From Nakamurella panacisegetis (lineage in GTDB: Bacteria; Actinomycetota; Actinomycetes; Mycobacteriales; Nakamurellaceae), in NCBI RefSeq assembly GCF_900104535.1, contig NZ_LT629710.1:744001-808000 (forward strand): a stretch of DNA of 64,000 bases, given 5' to 3'. Positions 52,007 to 61,415 of this stretch are shown here, one piece after another (the first letter of the stretch is position 1; each line of letters begins with the position of its first letter). Below the pieces are notes generated by a model. It was not told where the DNA came from and searched no databases. It saw nothing but the letters and a program-made list of their open reading frames with translations. Made by a program: the position numbers and the translations under genes.

Positions 52007-52022
52007 CTGGTAACGATACCAA
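52007..52022. promoter_or_regulatory. LacI-type operator, site 4 (second GH38 gene)
   Basis: CTGGTAACGATACCAA is the best palindrome of the four. It lies 26 bases before the GH38 start and 95 bases upstream of lacI, so it may also give autoregulation. Confidence 0.82.
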
Positions 52023-52048
52023 GCTACCGACCCCTCGAAGGTGCCAGG

Positions 52049-55000
52049 ATGCCCGAACCGCACACCGCCAGCCCGAGCCCGACCCGACCCCCGTTGATCT
52101 CGGCGCAGCCGTGGAGCCACGAAGACGCCCGGTCCGGACTGATCGACCGAGCGCTCGCCGCCACCGGCACCATCGGTGGGCACCGCGTTCGCCTACTCCC
52201 CGAGCCGCTGCGGAAGAACCTCGACGGTGTCGAGGTCCAGGCGGTTAGGGTGCTGTTCGACGACACCGACACGGCCGGCAGAGCCCTCGGCCTGCGGATG
52301 GAAATCGTCGGGCGCAACGCAGTGGCGGGACTGGCCGACGCGCCCGACGGCACCTCGATCAGGATCTTGGTTCCGATCGTCACCGAGGCGACACCGGCGA
52401 CATTGCTCATCCCTGGACTGGGCGAAGGAGCCGTCGAGTTCATCCTCCGGCCGCAGCGGGCCTGGTCCGTTCACGTCGTACACCACTCGCATTTCGACTT
52501 CGGTTACACCGACCCGCAGGCGTCCGTCATCGCGTCGCAACGCTCCTACCTCGACACCGTGATGGATCTCGCGGACGCCAGCGCCGATTGGCCCGACGAG
52601 GCTCGGTTCCGCTGGAACGTCGAGGCGCTCTGGGCGTTCAGCGACTGGGAGCGGCATCGCCCGCAGGCCCAGGTCGACAAGTTCGTGCAACTCGTCAAGG
52701 ACGGGCGCGTCGGACTCAGTGCGATGCCCTACAACCTGCACACCGACACGTGTTCCACCGACGAGCTGCACGAACTACTGCGCGAAGCCCGCCGGATCCG
52801 GGAACGCTATGGCATCGATTTCACCACCGCGATGCAGACTGACGTACCGGGCCAGGTCGCCGGGCTCCCCGATGCGCTGAGCGACGTCGGTGTCAAGTAC
52901 CTGGCCGTCGCGCACAACTGGGCCGGTCGTTCGCAGCCGCACACGTCCGGAGCCTTGAACCTTCCCCGTCTCTTCCGCTGGAAGACCCCAGCCGGCAACT
53001 CAGTCGTCGTCTGGATGACCGACAGCCCTCACGGCCTGGCCTACATGGAAGGACCCATGGTCGGGTTCACCGAGTCCTACGAATCCGTGGACGCCCTCTT
53101 CCCGGCCTACCTCACCGCACTTGCCACCCGGGGTTACCCGTTCCCGCCGGGAGTCTTCGGTGCACACGGTGAGCGGACCGAAGGGCGCGACGGTTACCCG
53201 TGGGAGGTCCTGCACCTCCGCACCCAGGGTTTCATGGGCGACAACGGGCCCGCGCGGCTCCATCTGGCGGAACTCGTCAAGCGGTGGAACGACACCTGGA
53301 CGTCACCGAGGCTGCGGGTCTCGCGCAACGAGGACTTCTTCGTCGAGGCCGAGGCCCGTTACGGCGACGAACTGATCACGGTCGAGGGCGACTGGGGCGA
53401 CTGGTGGGTCGAAGGGGTCGGATCCGCTGCGGTCCCCCTTGCCCTGACTCGCGAGGCGCAGGCGGCGGTGACGGACGCTTCCACATTCTCGGAGGCGGCC
53501 GCCTGGCTGGGCGGCGAGGCAGTGCCGGACGGCGCCGGTGAACGAGCCGACACCTATGACGCCATCTCGATGTTCAACGAGCACACCTGGGGCGCGGGCA
53601 ACTCGTGGACGCACGGCGACGAAGGATTCGATTCCGGTGAACGACAGTGGCAATGGAAGGTAGCCCAGGCTCTCGCCGCCCATCAGCGTGCGGTCGAGTT
53701 CCGCGAGCACGCCATGACCTATCTGGGCGCCGAGGTACCGCGTGCCGATGGCGCCCTCGCGAGTTACGTCGCGGCCAACGCCACCGGGCACCAACGAGAC
53801 GCCGTCGTGGTCCTGCTGGCGAAGGAGGCGCACTTCGGCCTGGACCGCGGCTTCGTGGTTCGCGACGGTCGTTCCGGAACCGTCCTCCCGCACGCCGTCC
53901 AGGCCCAATCGAACACGGCGCACCGCGAATCGGGACGGTGGGTCAGCGTTCGCGTCACCGACCTACCGGCACTCGGTTTCGTTCGGCTCGACATTGCCGA
54001 GGCGCCGACCGACGAGGCACGCGCGCCCCTGTCTCTCCGGACGACTCCCCGCGACCGTCTGCTCACTCTCGAGAACGATCACCTCCGCGTCGTCGTCGAC
54101 GAGCAAACCTCGTCGATCTCGTCGATCCTCGACAAGCGAGGCGGGCGCGAGCTGGTGAACGGCTCATCGGTAGCCGGCTTCAACGCCTATCTCTACGACC
54201 AGTACGGGAGCTCGGGCGCGGGATTCAACCACCTGGCCAACAAGCTCTCCGTGTCCGATCGCCTCGAACTCCTGGTCTCGCGATCGGCGGCTGGCGCGGC
54301 CATCCTGATCGAACGAACCGGCGACGCGGTCGAGGAGCGGCTCGTCTACGAATTCTCCGCCGACGGCGTCGACTCCATTCGCGTGACGTTGCGCCTGCGC
54401 CACGGGGATTCCCGCCTCCTGATCGAAAATCGTCTGACCAAGCCGGCCACCCGGATCAAGGAGAGCGGCTATTTCGCGTTTCCCTTCGCGGTCGACGAGC
54501 CGGTCGTGCACTTCGAGGTCTCGGGTGGAGTCACCGGGGACGGCATCAGCCACATCCCCGGTGCGCCGCAGCACATGCGGGCGATCCGTAACTGGGTCAC
54601 GATCCGCGGCGCCGACGACCGCGGCGTGGTCTGGGTGACCAAGGATGCCCCTCTCGTGCAAGCGGGCAGCATCGCCGTGCCGTATTCGCCGTTCCCGGCC
54701 AGCACCAGCCCGGTCGAGCCGGCGACGATCTTCTCCTGGATCCACAACAACGTCTGGGACACCAACTTTCCGATCGAACAGGCTTTCACGTCAACCTTCA
54801 GCTACGCCGTCGGTGTCGGTACGGACGAGGCCCAGCAGAGCCTCGAAGGGCTGGCCCTGGCCACCACATCGGACCTGGTGCACCCGATCACCGTGACTGA
54901 AGCCCGCGGCGATGGAGCGCGCGAGCCGCGAGCCGCAGCATCTCTCCTGGACATCAATGATGATCGGGTACAGCTGGTGTCGGTCGTGCCCGCGCAGGAA

Positions 55001-55210
55001 CCCGGTGTCTCACTCGTGCGCCTGCAATCGTTCGCGGCTGACGCACTCGAGGTGAGCATCGAATTCGCGGTTGCCGTCAACGAAGCGTGGTCGAGCACCT
55101 ATCTCGGCGATCGGCGCCATGCGCTGGCCGTTGACGGCCGCCGGATCCGGGTACCCCTTCGGCCCTACGAGACGATCGCGTGCGCGGTGCGGTGGTCGGC
55201 CGCCGACTGA
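52049..55210 (+). CDS. Second GH38 alpha-mannosidase-type glycoside hydrolase
   Basis: 1053 residues; ATG at 52049 with CCAGG close upstream. The GH38 metal and catalytic motifs are VHHSHFDFGYTDPQASVIAS (about residues 144-163), RFRWNVEALWAFSDWE, AMQTDVPGQVAG with the probable nucleophile Asp (about 263) and YDAISMFNEHTWGAGNSW. The C-terminal half is beta-rich (LENDHLRVVVDEQTSSISSI). It is only distantly similar to the first GH38 protein and probably has another linkage or substrate preference. No signal peptide, so it is cytoplasmic. Confidence 0.92.
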   Translation: MPEPHTASPSPTRPPLISAQPWSHEDARSGLIDRALAATGTIGGHRVRLLPEPLRKNLDGVEVQAVRVLFDDTDTAGRALGLRMEIVGRNAVAGLADAPDGTSIRILVPIVTEATPATLLIPGLGEGAVEFILRPQRAWSVHVVHHSHFDFGYTDPQASVIASQRSYLDTVMDLADASADWPDEARFRWNVEALWAFSDWERHRPQAQVDKFVQLVKDGRVGLSAMPYNLHTDTCSTDELHELLREARRIRERYGIDFTTAMQTDVPGQVAGLPDALSDVGVKYLAVAHNWAGRSQPHTSGALNLPRLFRWKTPAGNSVVVWMTDSPHGLAYMEGPMVGFTESYESVDALFPAYLTALATRGYPFPPGVFGAHGERTEGRDGYPWEVLHLRTQGFMGDNGPARLHLAELVKRWNDTWTSPRLRVSRNEDFFVEAEARYGDELITVEGDWGDWWVEGVGSAAVPLALTREAQAAVTDASTFSEAAAWLGGEAVPDGAGERADTYDAISMFNEHTWGAGNSWTHGDEGFDSGERQWQWKVAQALAAHQRAVEFREHAMTYLGAEVPRADGALASYVAANATGHQRDAVVVLLAKEAHFGLDRGFVVRDGRSGTVLPHAVQAQSNTAHRESGRWVSVRVTDLPALGFVRLDIAEAPTDEARAPLSLRTTPRDRLLTLENDHLRVVVDEQTSSISSILDKRGGRELVNGSSVAGFNAYLYDQYGSSGAGFNHLANKLSVSDRLELLVSRSAAGAAILIERTGDAVEERLVYEFSADGVDSIRVTLRLRHGDSRLLIENRLTKPATRIKESGYFAFPFAVDEPVVHFEVSGGVTGDGISHIPGAPQHMRAIRNWVTIRGADDRGVVWVTKDAPLVQAGSIAVPYSPFPASTSPVEPATIFSWIHNNVWDTNFPIEQAFTSTFSYAVGVGTDEAQQSLEGLALATTSDLVHPITVTEARGDGAREPRAAASLLDINDDRVQLVSVVPAQEPGVSLVRLQSFAADALEVSIEFAVAVNEAWSSTYLGDRRHALAVDGRRIRVPLRPYETIACAVRWSAAD

Positions 55211-55665
55211 CACGCAACCGGGTCTCGCCCGACAGTGCGGCCGGAGTGCGGCCGTCGGCGAGCCCGAGGACCGGCCGTCAGGACCGCCCGACGGCGGAGG
55301 GCACGCGATTCCTCTCCCGTTGGAGTGAACCGCAGAACCGGCTGCGCGCCACGGCCAGTCACGGGATGGACTGTGACCGTGTGCGGAGTGTAACGTCGCC
55401 TGCGTGTCGCCTACCGAACAGCGACCATAGTTGCAGTTGGCGGCGTCATGATCAATCTGAATACGGTTACGAACAGTAGTGCCGCTGCGGAGGGCGTTAA
55501 GTCCAGAAGCATGGTGCGCCCCCACCGAGGCACGTCGTGCCTCACGCCGAAACCGTCCGTGATCACACATGTCCCGGCCGTGGAGTCCTTGATCCCCTAC
55601 CGGGTGGGCGCGAGCACGGCGCGGACCGTGGACGCGACACTCCGAGTGGTCGGCTCCCCCGTCAG
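55211..55665. other. Intergenic stretch without a recognisable gene
   Basis: Between the GH38 and diguanylate cyclase genes. Short frames exist but have no protein-like features. A small hairpin GAGGCAC-GTC-GTGCCTC lies at about 55529-55545. The cyclase promoter is presumably in the right half. Confidence 0.5.
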
Positions 55666-56766
55666 ATGACCGCCGTTCCCAACCATCCCCGGACGGAGCC
55701 CGTCGTCCAGGCTCTCGGCATGCCGCGCTGGTTCCGCCATCTGCAACCGCGGGACGCGAAGACCGCCGCGCGGATCATAGGTCCGCTCTGCATCGTCGCC
55801 GCCACGGTCACGATCGTCTTCTCCGTGTTCGACCTGGTTCGCGGGGCGACTGACGCACCGACCGCGATCGCGACGATCCTGGTCTCTGCGGTGGTGGTCG
55901 CCGTGGGCCTGGCCACTCGCCGTCTCAGGGGTTCTCACGTGATCACCTGGGGATCGCTACCGATTCTCGGCGTCCTGGCCATTGTCGGGTTCGACCTGGC
56001 GTCCGGTGATGCGTCCGTTTCGGCGCAGGTGTTCCTGTTCTTTCCGGCGTTGTACGCGGCGTCGACGCTCCCCAGGATCGGCGTCATCATCGTCACCCTG
56101 ACCGCGATCGCCGGTGAGGCGGTGATCGTGTTCGCCGCCGTACCCGCCGCGACCGGGGCGGCGGCCGTCGGATACGTGTCGGCGGGGTTGGCCACCGCGT
56201 CGGTCCTGCTGGCCCGCTCGGCCGAAGAACAAGAGGTACTGATCGCCCGTTTACGCCGGCAGGCCGCCATCGATCCCTTGACCGGCCTGGCGACCAGGCG
56301 AGTGCTGGATCAGGCGGCCCAGTCGGCCCTCAGTGGCGCAGCCAGTTCCGCCGGAACCGGAATGATCCTGCTCGACGTGGACAAGTTCAAGGACGTCAAC
56401 GACAGATACGGTCACCCGGCGGGCGACGAGGTACTCGTGCAGCTGGCAGCGTTGCTGATCCGAGGGTGCCGCAAGACCGACATCGTCAGCCGCCTGGGCG
56501 GCGACGAAATCGCCTTGCTGCTCCCCGGGTGTTCGCCGGACTCCCTGCTCAAGCGAGCGAGCAGCATTCTTCTCGACGTGCGCAACCACGCCTTCATCAT
56601 GTCCGACCTGGAACGGATCAGGGTCTCGGTGACGGCCGGGGTCGCGCACGCCCCCACCCACGCTTGCGATCTTCCCTCCCTGTACGCAACGGCCGACGCC
56701 GCCCTCTACGAGGCCAAACGCGCCGGCCGCGACCAGGTGGGAGTCCCGGCCCGCCTGGCCTCCTGA
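55666..56766 (+). CDS. Membrane-bound diguanylate cyclase (GGDEF domain)
   Basis: 366 residues from the ATG at 55666; no strong ribosome-binding site. Six predicted membrane helices (about residues 38-180), from IGPLCIVAATVTIVFSVFD to YVSAGLATASVLLA. They lead through a short linker (EEQEVLIARLRRQAAIDPLTG) to the GGDEF domain. The active-site loop is SRLGGDEIALLLP (GGDEI variant, normally functional), with the metal-binding LLDVDKFKDVNDRYGHPAGD. It should make cyclic di-GMP. I see no RxxD inhibitory site just upstream of GGDEI. Confidence 0.93.
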   Translation: MTAVPNHPRTEPVVQALGMPRWFRHLQPRDAKTAARIIGPLCIVAATVTIVFSVFDLVRGATDAPTAIATILVSAVVVAVGLATRRLRGSHVITWGSLPILGVLAIVGFDLASGDASVSAQVFLFFPALYAASTLPRIGVIIVTLTAIAGEAVIVFAAVPAATGAAAVGYVSAGLATASVLLARSAEEQEVLIARLRRQAAIDPLTGLATRRVLDQAAQSALSGAASSAGTGMILLDVDKFKDVNDRYGHPAGDEVLVQLAALLIRGCRKTDIVSRLGGDEIALLLPGCSPDSLLKRASSILLDVRNHAFIMSDLERIRVSVTAGVAHAPTHACDLPSLYATADAALYEAKRAGRDQVGVPARLAS

Positions 56767-56801
56767 ACCGGTGATGGCCACCGGCCCGGACCGGCCGACC
56801 C

Positions 56802-57485
56802 TCATCCGCCGCCGCTGGACAGACCGGCGATCAGATTGATGGTGGTCGCCAGGATCACCGCACCGAACAAATAGGACAGCAGCGCGTGCCGGAGGGCGGT
56901 CGCCCGGACGGCATGGGTCTGCAGGTCGGTATCGGAAACCTGAAACGTCATCCCCACGGTGAAGGCCAGGTACGCGAAATCGGTGTAGCGGGGCGGCTCC
57001 TCCTGATTGAAATCCACGCCGCCCCTCGGCCCGGTGTAGTACAGGAGCGCGTACTTCAGCGTGAACAGGGTGTGGATCAGCAACCAGGACAGCGCCACGC
57101 TCAGTATGGCGCCGCCCGCCAGCAACCCCGCAGCGGCGCCCTTGGCCGATTTCGCTTCGACCAGGACCAGCCCGACGGCGGCCAGGCTGATCACGGTGGC
57201 CCATTGCACCAACGCGTCCGTCGAGGCCCGGGAGGGATCTTCCCGGGTCGCGTGGGCAGCGGTCTGCGCCGCGTTCATCGGTGCGACGGCGAGCCACACC
57301 CACAGGTCGAACACGATGGCCGCGGCCGCCCAGCCGGCGACCGGGGCGAACACCCACCGACCGAAGACACCGACCAGTACCGCCACGACGACCCCGACGG
57401 CGACCATCACGACCAGGCGGCGGCGCGACCCGGCGGTCCGGAAGGGCCGGTGACATTGATCCTCGGTAAGTTCGCGCGCACTCAT
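56802..57485 (-). CDS. DUF1345-family membrane protein
   Basis: 227 residues from the ATG at 57485 (a TTG four codons upstream is possible). Five or six membrane helices. The family block ALLYYTGPRGGVDFNQEEPP, followed by YTDFAYLAFTVGMTFQVSDT, is diagnostic of DUF1345. The function of the family is unknown. It converges with the cyclase gene, 35 bases apart. Confidence 0.88.
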   Translation of the reverse strand: MSARELTEDQCHRPFRTAGSRRRLVVMVAVGVVVAVLVGVFGRWVFAPVAGWAAAAIVFDLWVWLAVAPMNAAQTAAHATREDPSRASTDALVQWATVISLAAVGLVLVEAKSAKGAAAGLLAGGAILSVALSWLLIHTLFTLKYALLYYTGPRGGVDFNQEEPPRYTDFAYLAFTVGMTFQVSDTDLQTHAVRATALRHALLSYLFGAVILATTINLIAGLSSGGG

Positions 57486-57657
57486 GGCCGAAGTCAACGC
57501 CCTGCCTGGGCCGCCCGGGGTGCGCCGCGCCGTTGGTCGCCCCTGGCGGCGACGTCAGCTTGCGGGTGAAGCCCTGGTCCCCAACCCCTCCGGGCCGGTG
57601 GACGGGTCCTGATGCCGGCCACGCGCGGGCGCGACCAGACCCCCATGGAACAGAAGG

Positions 57658-58113
57658 CTATGCGTCGTCGTCCCCGCGCAGGGCATGGATCATGCTCTTC
57701 AGGATCCGGAAGGCGCCGGTCCGGTCCGTTTCGATCAGGCCGGCCAGCATTCTGAGCTCGACGGACCGGACCGCGGCGGACGCCTTCTGCAGGCTCCGTC
57801 GGCCGCGGGGCGTGAGCCGCGTGGGAAGAACCTTGCCGACGGGCGCCTGAGCGGGTCTGGTCACCAAGCCCTCTCGTTCCAGGGTCTGCAGCAATACGTT
57901 CATCGACTGTCGGGTCACGAACGCGCCCCGCGCCAGCTCGGAGCTCGACAAACCCGGCCGTTGGGCCAGCAACTCCAGGCAGGAGTAGCGAGTCACGCTC
58001 ATCCCCAGCGGCCGCAGCACCTCCTCCATGGCTGCGCGGAGGACGCTGGACGCCTCTTTGAGCAGGTACCCCAGTGAGTTGTCCAGGTCGACGCCGTCAT
58101 CGTGTTGACTCAT
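57658..58113 (-). CDS. MarR-family transcriptional regulator
   Basis: 151 residues from the ATG at 58113. Winged-helix features: SVTRYSCLELLAQRPGLSSS, recognition helix FVTRQSMNVLLQTLEREGLV, and wing RPAQAPVGKVLPTRLTPRG. It is divergent from a VOC-domain gene with a 63-base gap containing two palindromes TGTCA-N6-TGACA, one of which begins at its own start codon. It therefore probably represses itself and the VOC gene. Confidence 0.92.
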   Translation of the reverse strand: MSQHDDGVDLDNSLGYLLKEASSVLRAAMEEVLRPLGMSVTRYSCLELLAQRPGLSSSELARGAFVTRQSMNVLLQTLEREGLVTRPAQAPVGKVLPTRLTPRGRRSLQKASAAVRSVELRMLAGLIETDRTGAFRILKSMIHALRGDDDA

Positions 58114-58156
58114 GTCAACAGTCTGACATAGCCTGGCGGGTGTCAGGAACCTGACA
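58113..58156. promoter_or_regulatory. Pair of palindromic operators (MarR / VOC)
   Basis: Two 16-base sites, TGTCAACAGTCTGACA (58113-58128) and TGTCAGGAACCTGACA (58141-58156), share TGTCA-N6-TGACA, and the second is a near-perfect palindrome. Their centres are 28 bases apart. They fill the divergent promoter. Confidence 0.75.
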
Positions 58157-58176
58157 ACCACTGAAGGAGTGTCATC

Positions 58177-58557
58177 ATGCCCGCCACCGGTCCCGACTTC
58201 ATCTCACTCCAAGCGCGCGACCTCGATGCTTCGCAGGCGTTCTACGAGAAGTACCTCGGTCTGGTCCGCTCTCCGGCCGGGCCCCCGCATGCCGTCGTCT
58301 TCGACACGAGGCCGATCGCGTTCGCCCTCCGCGACGTCGTACCAGGCACCGATCTCGCAGCGGGCCCTCATCCCGGCATCGGGGCGGCGATCTGGCTCCA
58401 CGCCACGGACGTCCAGGCCATTCACGACGCTCTCGTCGCCGCCGGCCAGACCATCGTCTCCGCTCCGATCGACGGCCCCTTCGGCCGGACATTCACCTTC
58501 GCCGACCCCGACGGCTACCGGGTCACCCTGCACGATCGCGCTGATGGCTCGCGGTGA
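58177..58557 (+). CDS. VOC-family protein (glyoxalase/dioxygenase fold)
   Basis: 126 residues; ATG at 58177 with GAAGGAG upstream. Two beta-alpha-beta-beta-beta modules: DFISLQARDLDASQAFYEKY LGLV in the first half, and FGRTFTFADPDGYRVTLHD at the end with the usual FxDPDGY motif. The family covers glyoxalases, ring-cleaving dioxygenases and antibiotic-binding proteins. Control by MarR suggests a role against a toxic small molecule. Confidence 0.88.
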   Translation: MPATGPDFISLQARDLDASQAFYEKYLGLVRSPAGPPHAVVFDTRPIAFALRDVVPGTDLAAGPHPGIGAAIWLHATDVQAIHDALVAAGQTIVSAPIDGPFGRTFTFADPDGYRVTLHDRADGSR

Positions 58558-58638
58558 CGGCGCCTGCGCCTACGCCGGCACACCGGGCAACACCCCTGGC
58601 TTGACCGTCCCGGTTCGCGTGCGGCGCCGTTACCACGG

Positions 58639-59727
58639 TCACGCGTGTTGATGCCTGCGGGCATCGGCCCGGAGCTTCATCCCGTGCCCGGTCCCCCCGG
58701 CGCTCGGATGCAGCCGGCCGGCGGCCACCGGTGGAACCCCTTCGACCAGAAGCGGTTCCAGCCGGGCATGGTCGATGAACCATTCCACGTGCCGCAGATT
58801 GGGGACGGCCGCGCTCACGGACGCGTGCAGGGACGGTGCACAGTGCGCCGACACGTCGATGTTGCGCGCCGCGGCCAGCGCCGCCCCGCGGAGCCAGCCG
58901 GTGTACCCGCCACAACGGGTGACGTCCAGCTGCAGGCAGTCGACCACCGGCAACAGGTGCGCCGCGTCGTACAGGTCCGAGACGTATTCGCCGGCCGCCA
59001 CGTCGCACCGGACCCCCGCCCGGACCGCCGCCAGACCACCCAGATCATCGCTGGACACCGGTTCTTCGAACCAGACGACGCCCAGTTCGTCGAGCTGCCG
59101 CCCGACCCGGCGGGCCTGGCCGACGGTGTAACCGCCGTTGGCGTCCACCATGAGCGCGACCTCGGGGCCGGCCAGTTTCCGCAGTCTGCGCACCCGGTGC
59201 AGGTCCCGGTCGGGGTCGGTGCCCCAGTCCTGCCCGATCTTGATCTTCATGGCGGTGCAGCCGGCGTCCGCCCACCCCTGCACCTGTTCGGCGAGTTGCG
59301 CCGGTCCGAGGGTGGTGAACCCACCCGACCCGTAGACGGGCACCGTCTCCCGCACCTGCCCGAGCAGTTGTCCCAGGGGCACCTCGAGCAGGCGGGCCTT
59401 GAGATCCCACAGAGCGATGTCCACCGCGCTGATCGCTTGCATGACCAGGCCTTTGGTGCCGATGTTGCGGCACGCGCGGTGCATGGCCGACCACGCCCCG
59501 GCGACGTCGAACGGGTCACGGCCCCCGATCGACGGGATCAGGACGTCGTGGACCACGCTGGCCGCGGCGGCGGCGCTGTAGGTCCAACCGAGACCCAGCC
59601 GACCCCCGGCCTCGACCTGGACGGTCACGGCGGTGGTCGCCGCCCACGTGAGGGTGCCGTCGGCCTCCGGCTCCGGCGTCGGGAACGTGAAGACATCGGT
59701 GCCGATGTTGCCGATGGTGGCGGTCAT
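58639..59727 (-). CDS. Enolase-superfamily dehydratase (mandelate racemase/muconate lactonising type)
   Basis: 362 residues; ATG at 59727 overlapping the GMC gene stop (ATGA). The capping domain is N-terminal; in the barrel the base Lys motif is TAMKIKIGQ (KxK), and metal ligands lie in LMVDANGGYTV (Asp), VWFEEPVSSDD (Glu) and VAAGEYVSDLYD (Glu). DVSAHCAPSLHASV carries the candidate acid/base His. These features fit sugar-acid dehydratases of the MR subgroup. The position after a GMC oxidase and a ThDP enzyme suggests it dehydrates an oxidised sugar. The C-terminus is His/Arg-rich (RADARRHQHA). Confidence 0.9.
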   Translation of the reverse strand: MTATIGNIGTDVFTFPTPEPEADGTLTWAATTAVTVQVEAGGRLGLGWTYSAAAAASVVHDVLIPSIGGRDPFDVAGAWSAMHRACRNIGTKGLVMQAISAVDIALWDLKARLLEVPLGQLLGQVRETVPVYGSGGFTTLGPAQLAEQVQGWADAGCTAMKIKIGQDWGTDPDRDLHRVRRLRKLAGPEVALMVDANGGYTVGQARRVGRQLDELGVVWFEEPVSSDDLGGLAAVRAGVRCDVAAGEYVSDLYDAAHLLPVVDCLQLDVTRCGGYTGWLRGAALAAARNIDVSAHCAPSLHASVSAAVPNLRHVEWFIDHARLEPLLVEGVPPVAAGRLHPSAGGTGHGMKLRADARRHQHA

Positions 59728-61415
59728 CGGCCCGGGCCGGCCCGGCCGGCCGCGCTCGCTCCGGCGACCGAGTTGCCCGCCGCGCCAACGGAGATCAAGC
59801 GGTCCGCGGCCCGGGCGGCGAGCGCCATGATGGTCAGCGCCGGATTGGCCGCTCCTTGGGTCGGCATGGTGCTGCCGTCGACGACGAACAGGTTCGGCAT
59901 CCCGAACACGCGGTGATCAGCGTCGATCACTCCACTCCCCGGATCGGCGGCCATGCGGGCGCCTCCGACCAGGTGGGCGTACCGGTCGATGGTGATGACC
60001 TCCTGTGCGCCGGCGGAACGCAGGATCTTCTCCATCGATTCCTGCGCTGCCTTCATCAACTGCCGGTCGTTGTCGCATTGGCTGTACGAGAAGTGCGCCA
60101 CCTTCAGACCGTGTCGATCGGTCTCGTCGGCCAGGGTGACCCGGTTGCGGGCCTGGGGCAGGAACTCGCAGAGCGCACCCAGCGTGGCCCAGTGCACGTA
60201 GTCGCGCATGTACTCTCGCAACGGCTCGCCCCAGTGCCCCTGGGCTGCAACGTGTTCGGCCCACGTGATCGGCAGGGGGCTTACCGTCTGGATCGACCAA
60301 CCACGCTTGTACGGCTTGGCCGTGTCGGTCTCGTAGAACTGTTCGCTGGACACCTCGGGGGGAGGCGACTTGTACATCCGGATCTCGTCCGGGAAGCGGC
60401 CGGCGGTCTGCGGTGCACCCTGCACCATCAGGTAGCGACCGACCTGATCGTGATCATTTCCCAAGCCGTCGGGAAAACGCCGGGTGGCCGACAGCAGCAA
60501 CAGGCGGGGCGTTTCGATGCTGTACCCGGCGACGACGACGGCGGCGGCCCGTTGGTGGTGTTCGACCCCGCCGCGGAAGTAGGTCACACCGGTCGCGACG
60601 CCGGTTCGGTCGTCAACGGTGATGGCACTGGCCATGCTGTCCGGCCGGATCTCGGCCCCATGAGCCATGGCGTCGGGAATGTGGGTGATCAACGGGGAGG
60701 CCTTCGCGTTGACCTTGCAGCCCTGCAGGCAGAACCCGCGGTAGATGCAGTGCGGCCGGTTCCCGAACCGGCCGTTGGGGATCGCGACCGGGCCCACTCG
60801 TGCCTCGATACCGGCCGCGGCGGCGCCGCGAAGGAAGACATCACCGTTGCCACCGACCGGGTGGGCGTGGTGCGGGTAGCGGTGCGGATCGCCCCACGGC
60901 CAGTCCTGTCCGGCCACCGGCAGTTCCGCCTCGATCAGCTCGTAATAGGGCTTGAGATCTCGGTACGTGATGGGCCAGTCGGCTCCGACGCCGTCGGTGC
61001 TCCTGGTGCGAAAGTCCGAGGGGTGGAAGCGCGGCGTGTACCCCGCGTAGTGGATCATGGAACCGCCGACACCACGGCCGGAGTTGTTGGATCCCAGCGG
61101 CACCGGGGTCTGACCCCCGATCTGCCGGGGCTCGGTCCAGTAGAGACTGTGCGAGCCTCGTTCGTCGCTGACCCAGTCCCGGTCCGGGTCCCAGAACGGC
61201 CCGGCGTCCAGGCAGACCACCGACCAGCCGGCCCTGGCCAGCCGTTGGGTCAGCACGCTCCCGCCTGCCCCGGCCCCCACGACGACCAGGTCGACCTCGT
61301 CGCGGTCGGCGAAACGTCGCATGTCGCTGCGCAGTTGATGATTGGTACGGGAACCCTCGTTGGGGATCAGCCAGGCGGATTCATTGCGGGCCCGGATCCG
61401 GCCGTACTCACTCAT
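59724..61415 (-). CDS. GMC-family flavoprotein oxidoreductase
   Basis: 563 residues; ATG at 61415, overlapping the previous gene by 8 bases. FAD-binding VDLVVVGAGAGGSVLTQRL with LDAGPF, GMC signature-type NNSGRGVGGSMIHYAGYTPR, GFCLQGCKVNAKAS and catalytic-end motifs YAHLVGGARMAADP (His) and TQGAANPALTIMALAARAAD (Asn). No signal peptide is seen. With a subunit-3-like partner next door it resembles membrane-linked sugar dehydrogenases (gluconate 2-dehydrogenase or fructose dehydrogenase type). The C-terminal 20 residues are low complexity Gly/Ala. Confidence 0.92.
   Translation of the reverse strand: MSEYGRIRARNESAWLIPNEGSRTNHQLRSDMRRFADRDEVDLVVVGAGAGGSVLTQRLARAGWSVVCLDAGPFWDPDRDWVSDERGSHSLYWTEPRQIGGQTPVPLGSNNSGRGVGGSMIHYAGYTPRFHPSDFRTRSTDGVGADWPITYRDLKPYYELIEAELPVAGQDWPWGDPHRYPHHAHPVGGNGDVFLRGAAAAGIEARVGPVAIPNGRFGNRPHCIYRGFCLQGCKVNAKASPLITHIPDAMAHGAEIRPDSMASAITVDDRTGVATGVTYFRGGVEHHQRAAAVVVAGYSIETPRLLLLSATRRFPDGLGNDHDQVGRYLMVQGAPQTAGRFPDEIRMYKSPPPEVSSEQFYETDTAKPYKRGWSIQTVSPLPITWAEHVAAQGHWGEPLREYMRDYVHWATLGALCEFLPQARNRVTLADETDRHGLKVAHFSYSQCDNDRQLMKAAQESMEKILRSAGAQEVITIDRYAHLVGGARMAADPGSGVIDADHRVFGMPNLFVVDGSTMPTQGAANPALTIMALAARAADRLISVGAAGNSVAGASAAGRAGPGR

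Noticed and set aside
55500-55560. Riboswitch before the diguanylate cyclase
   Set aside because: Only a small 7-bp hairpin is visible; no conserved c-di-GMP or other aptamer core could be found by eye.
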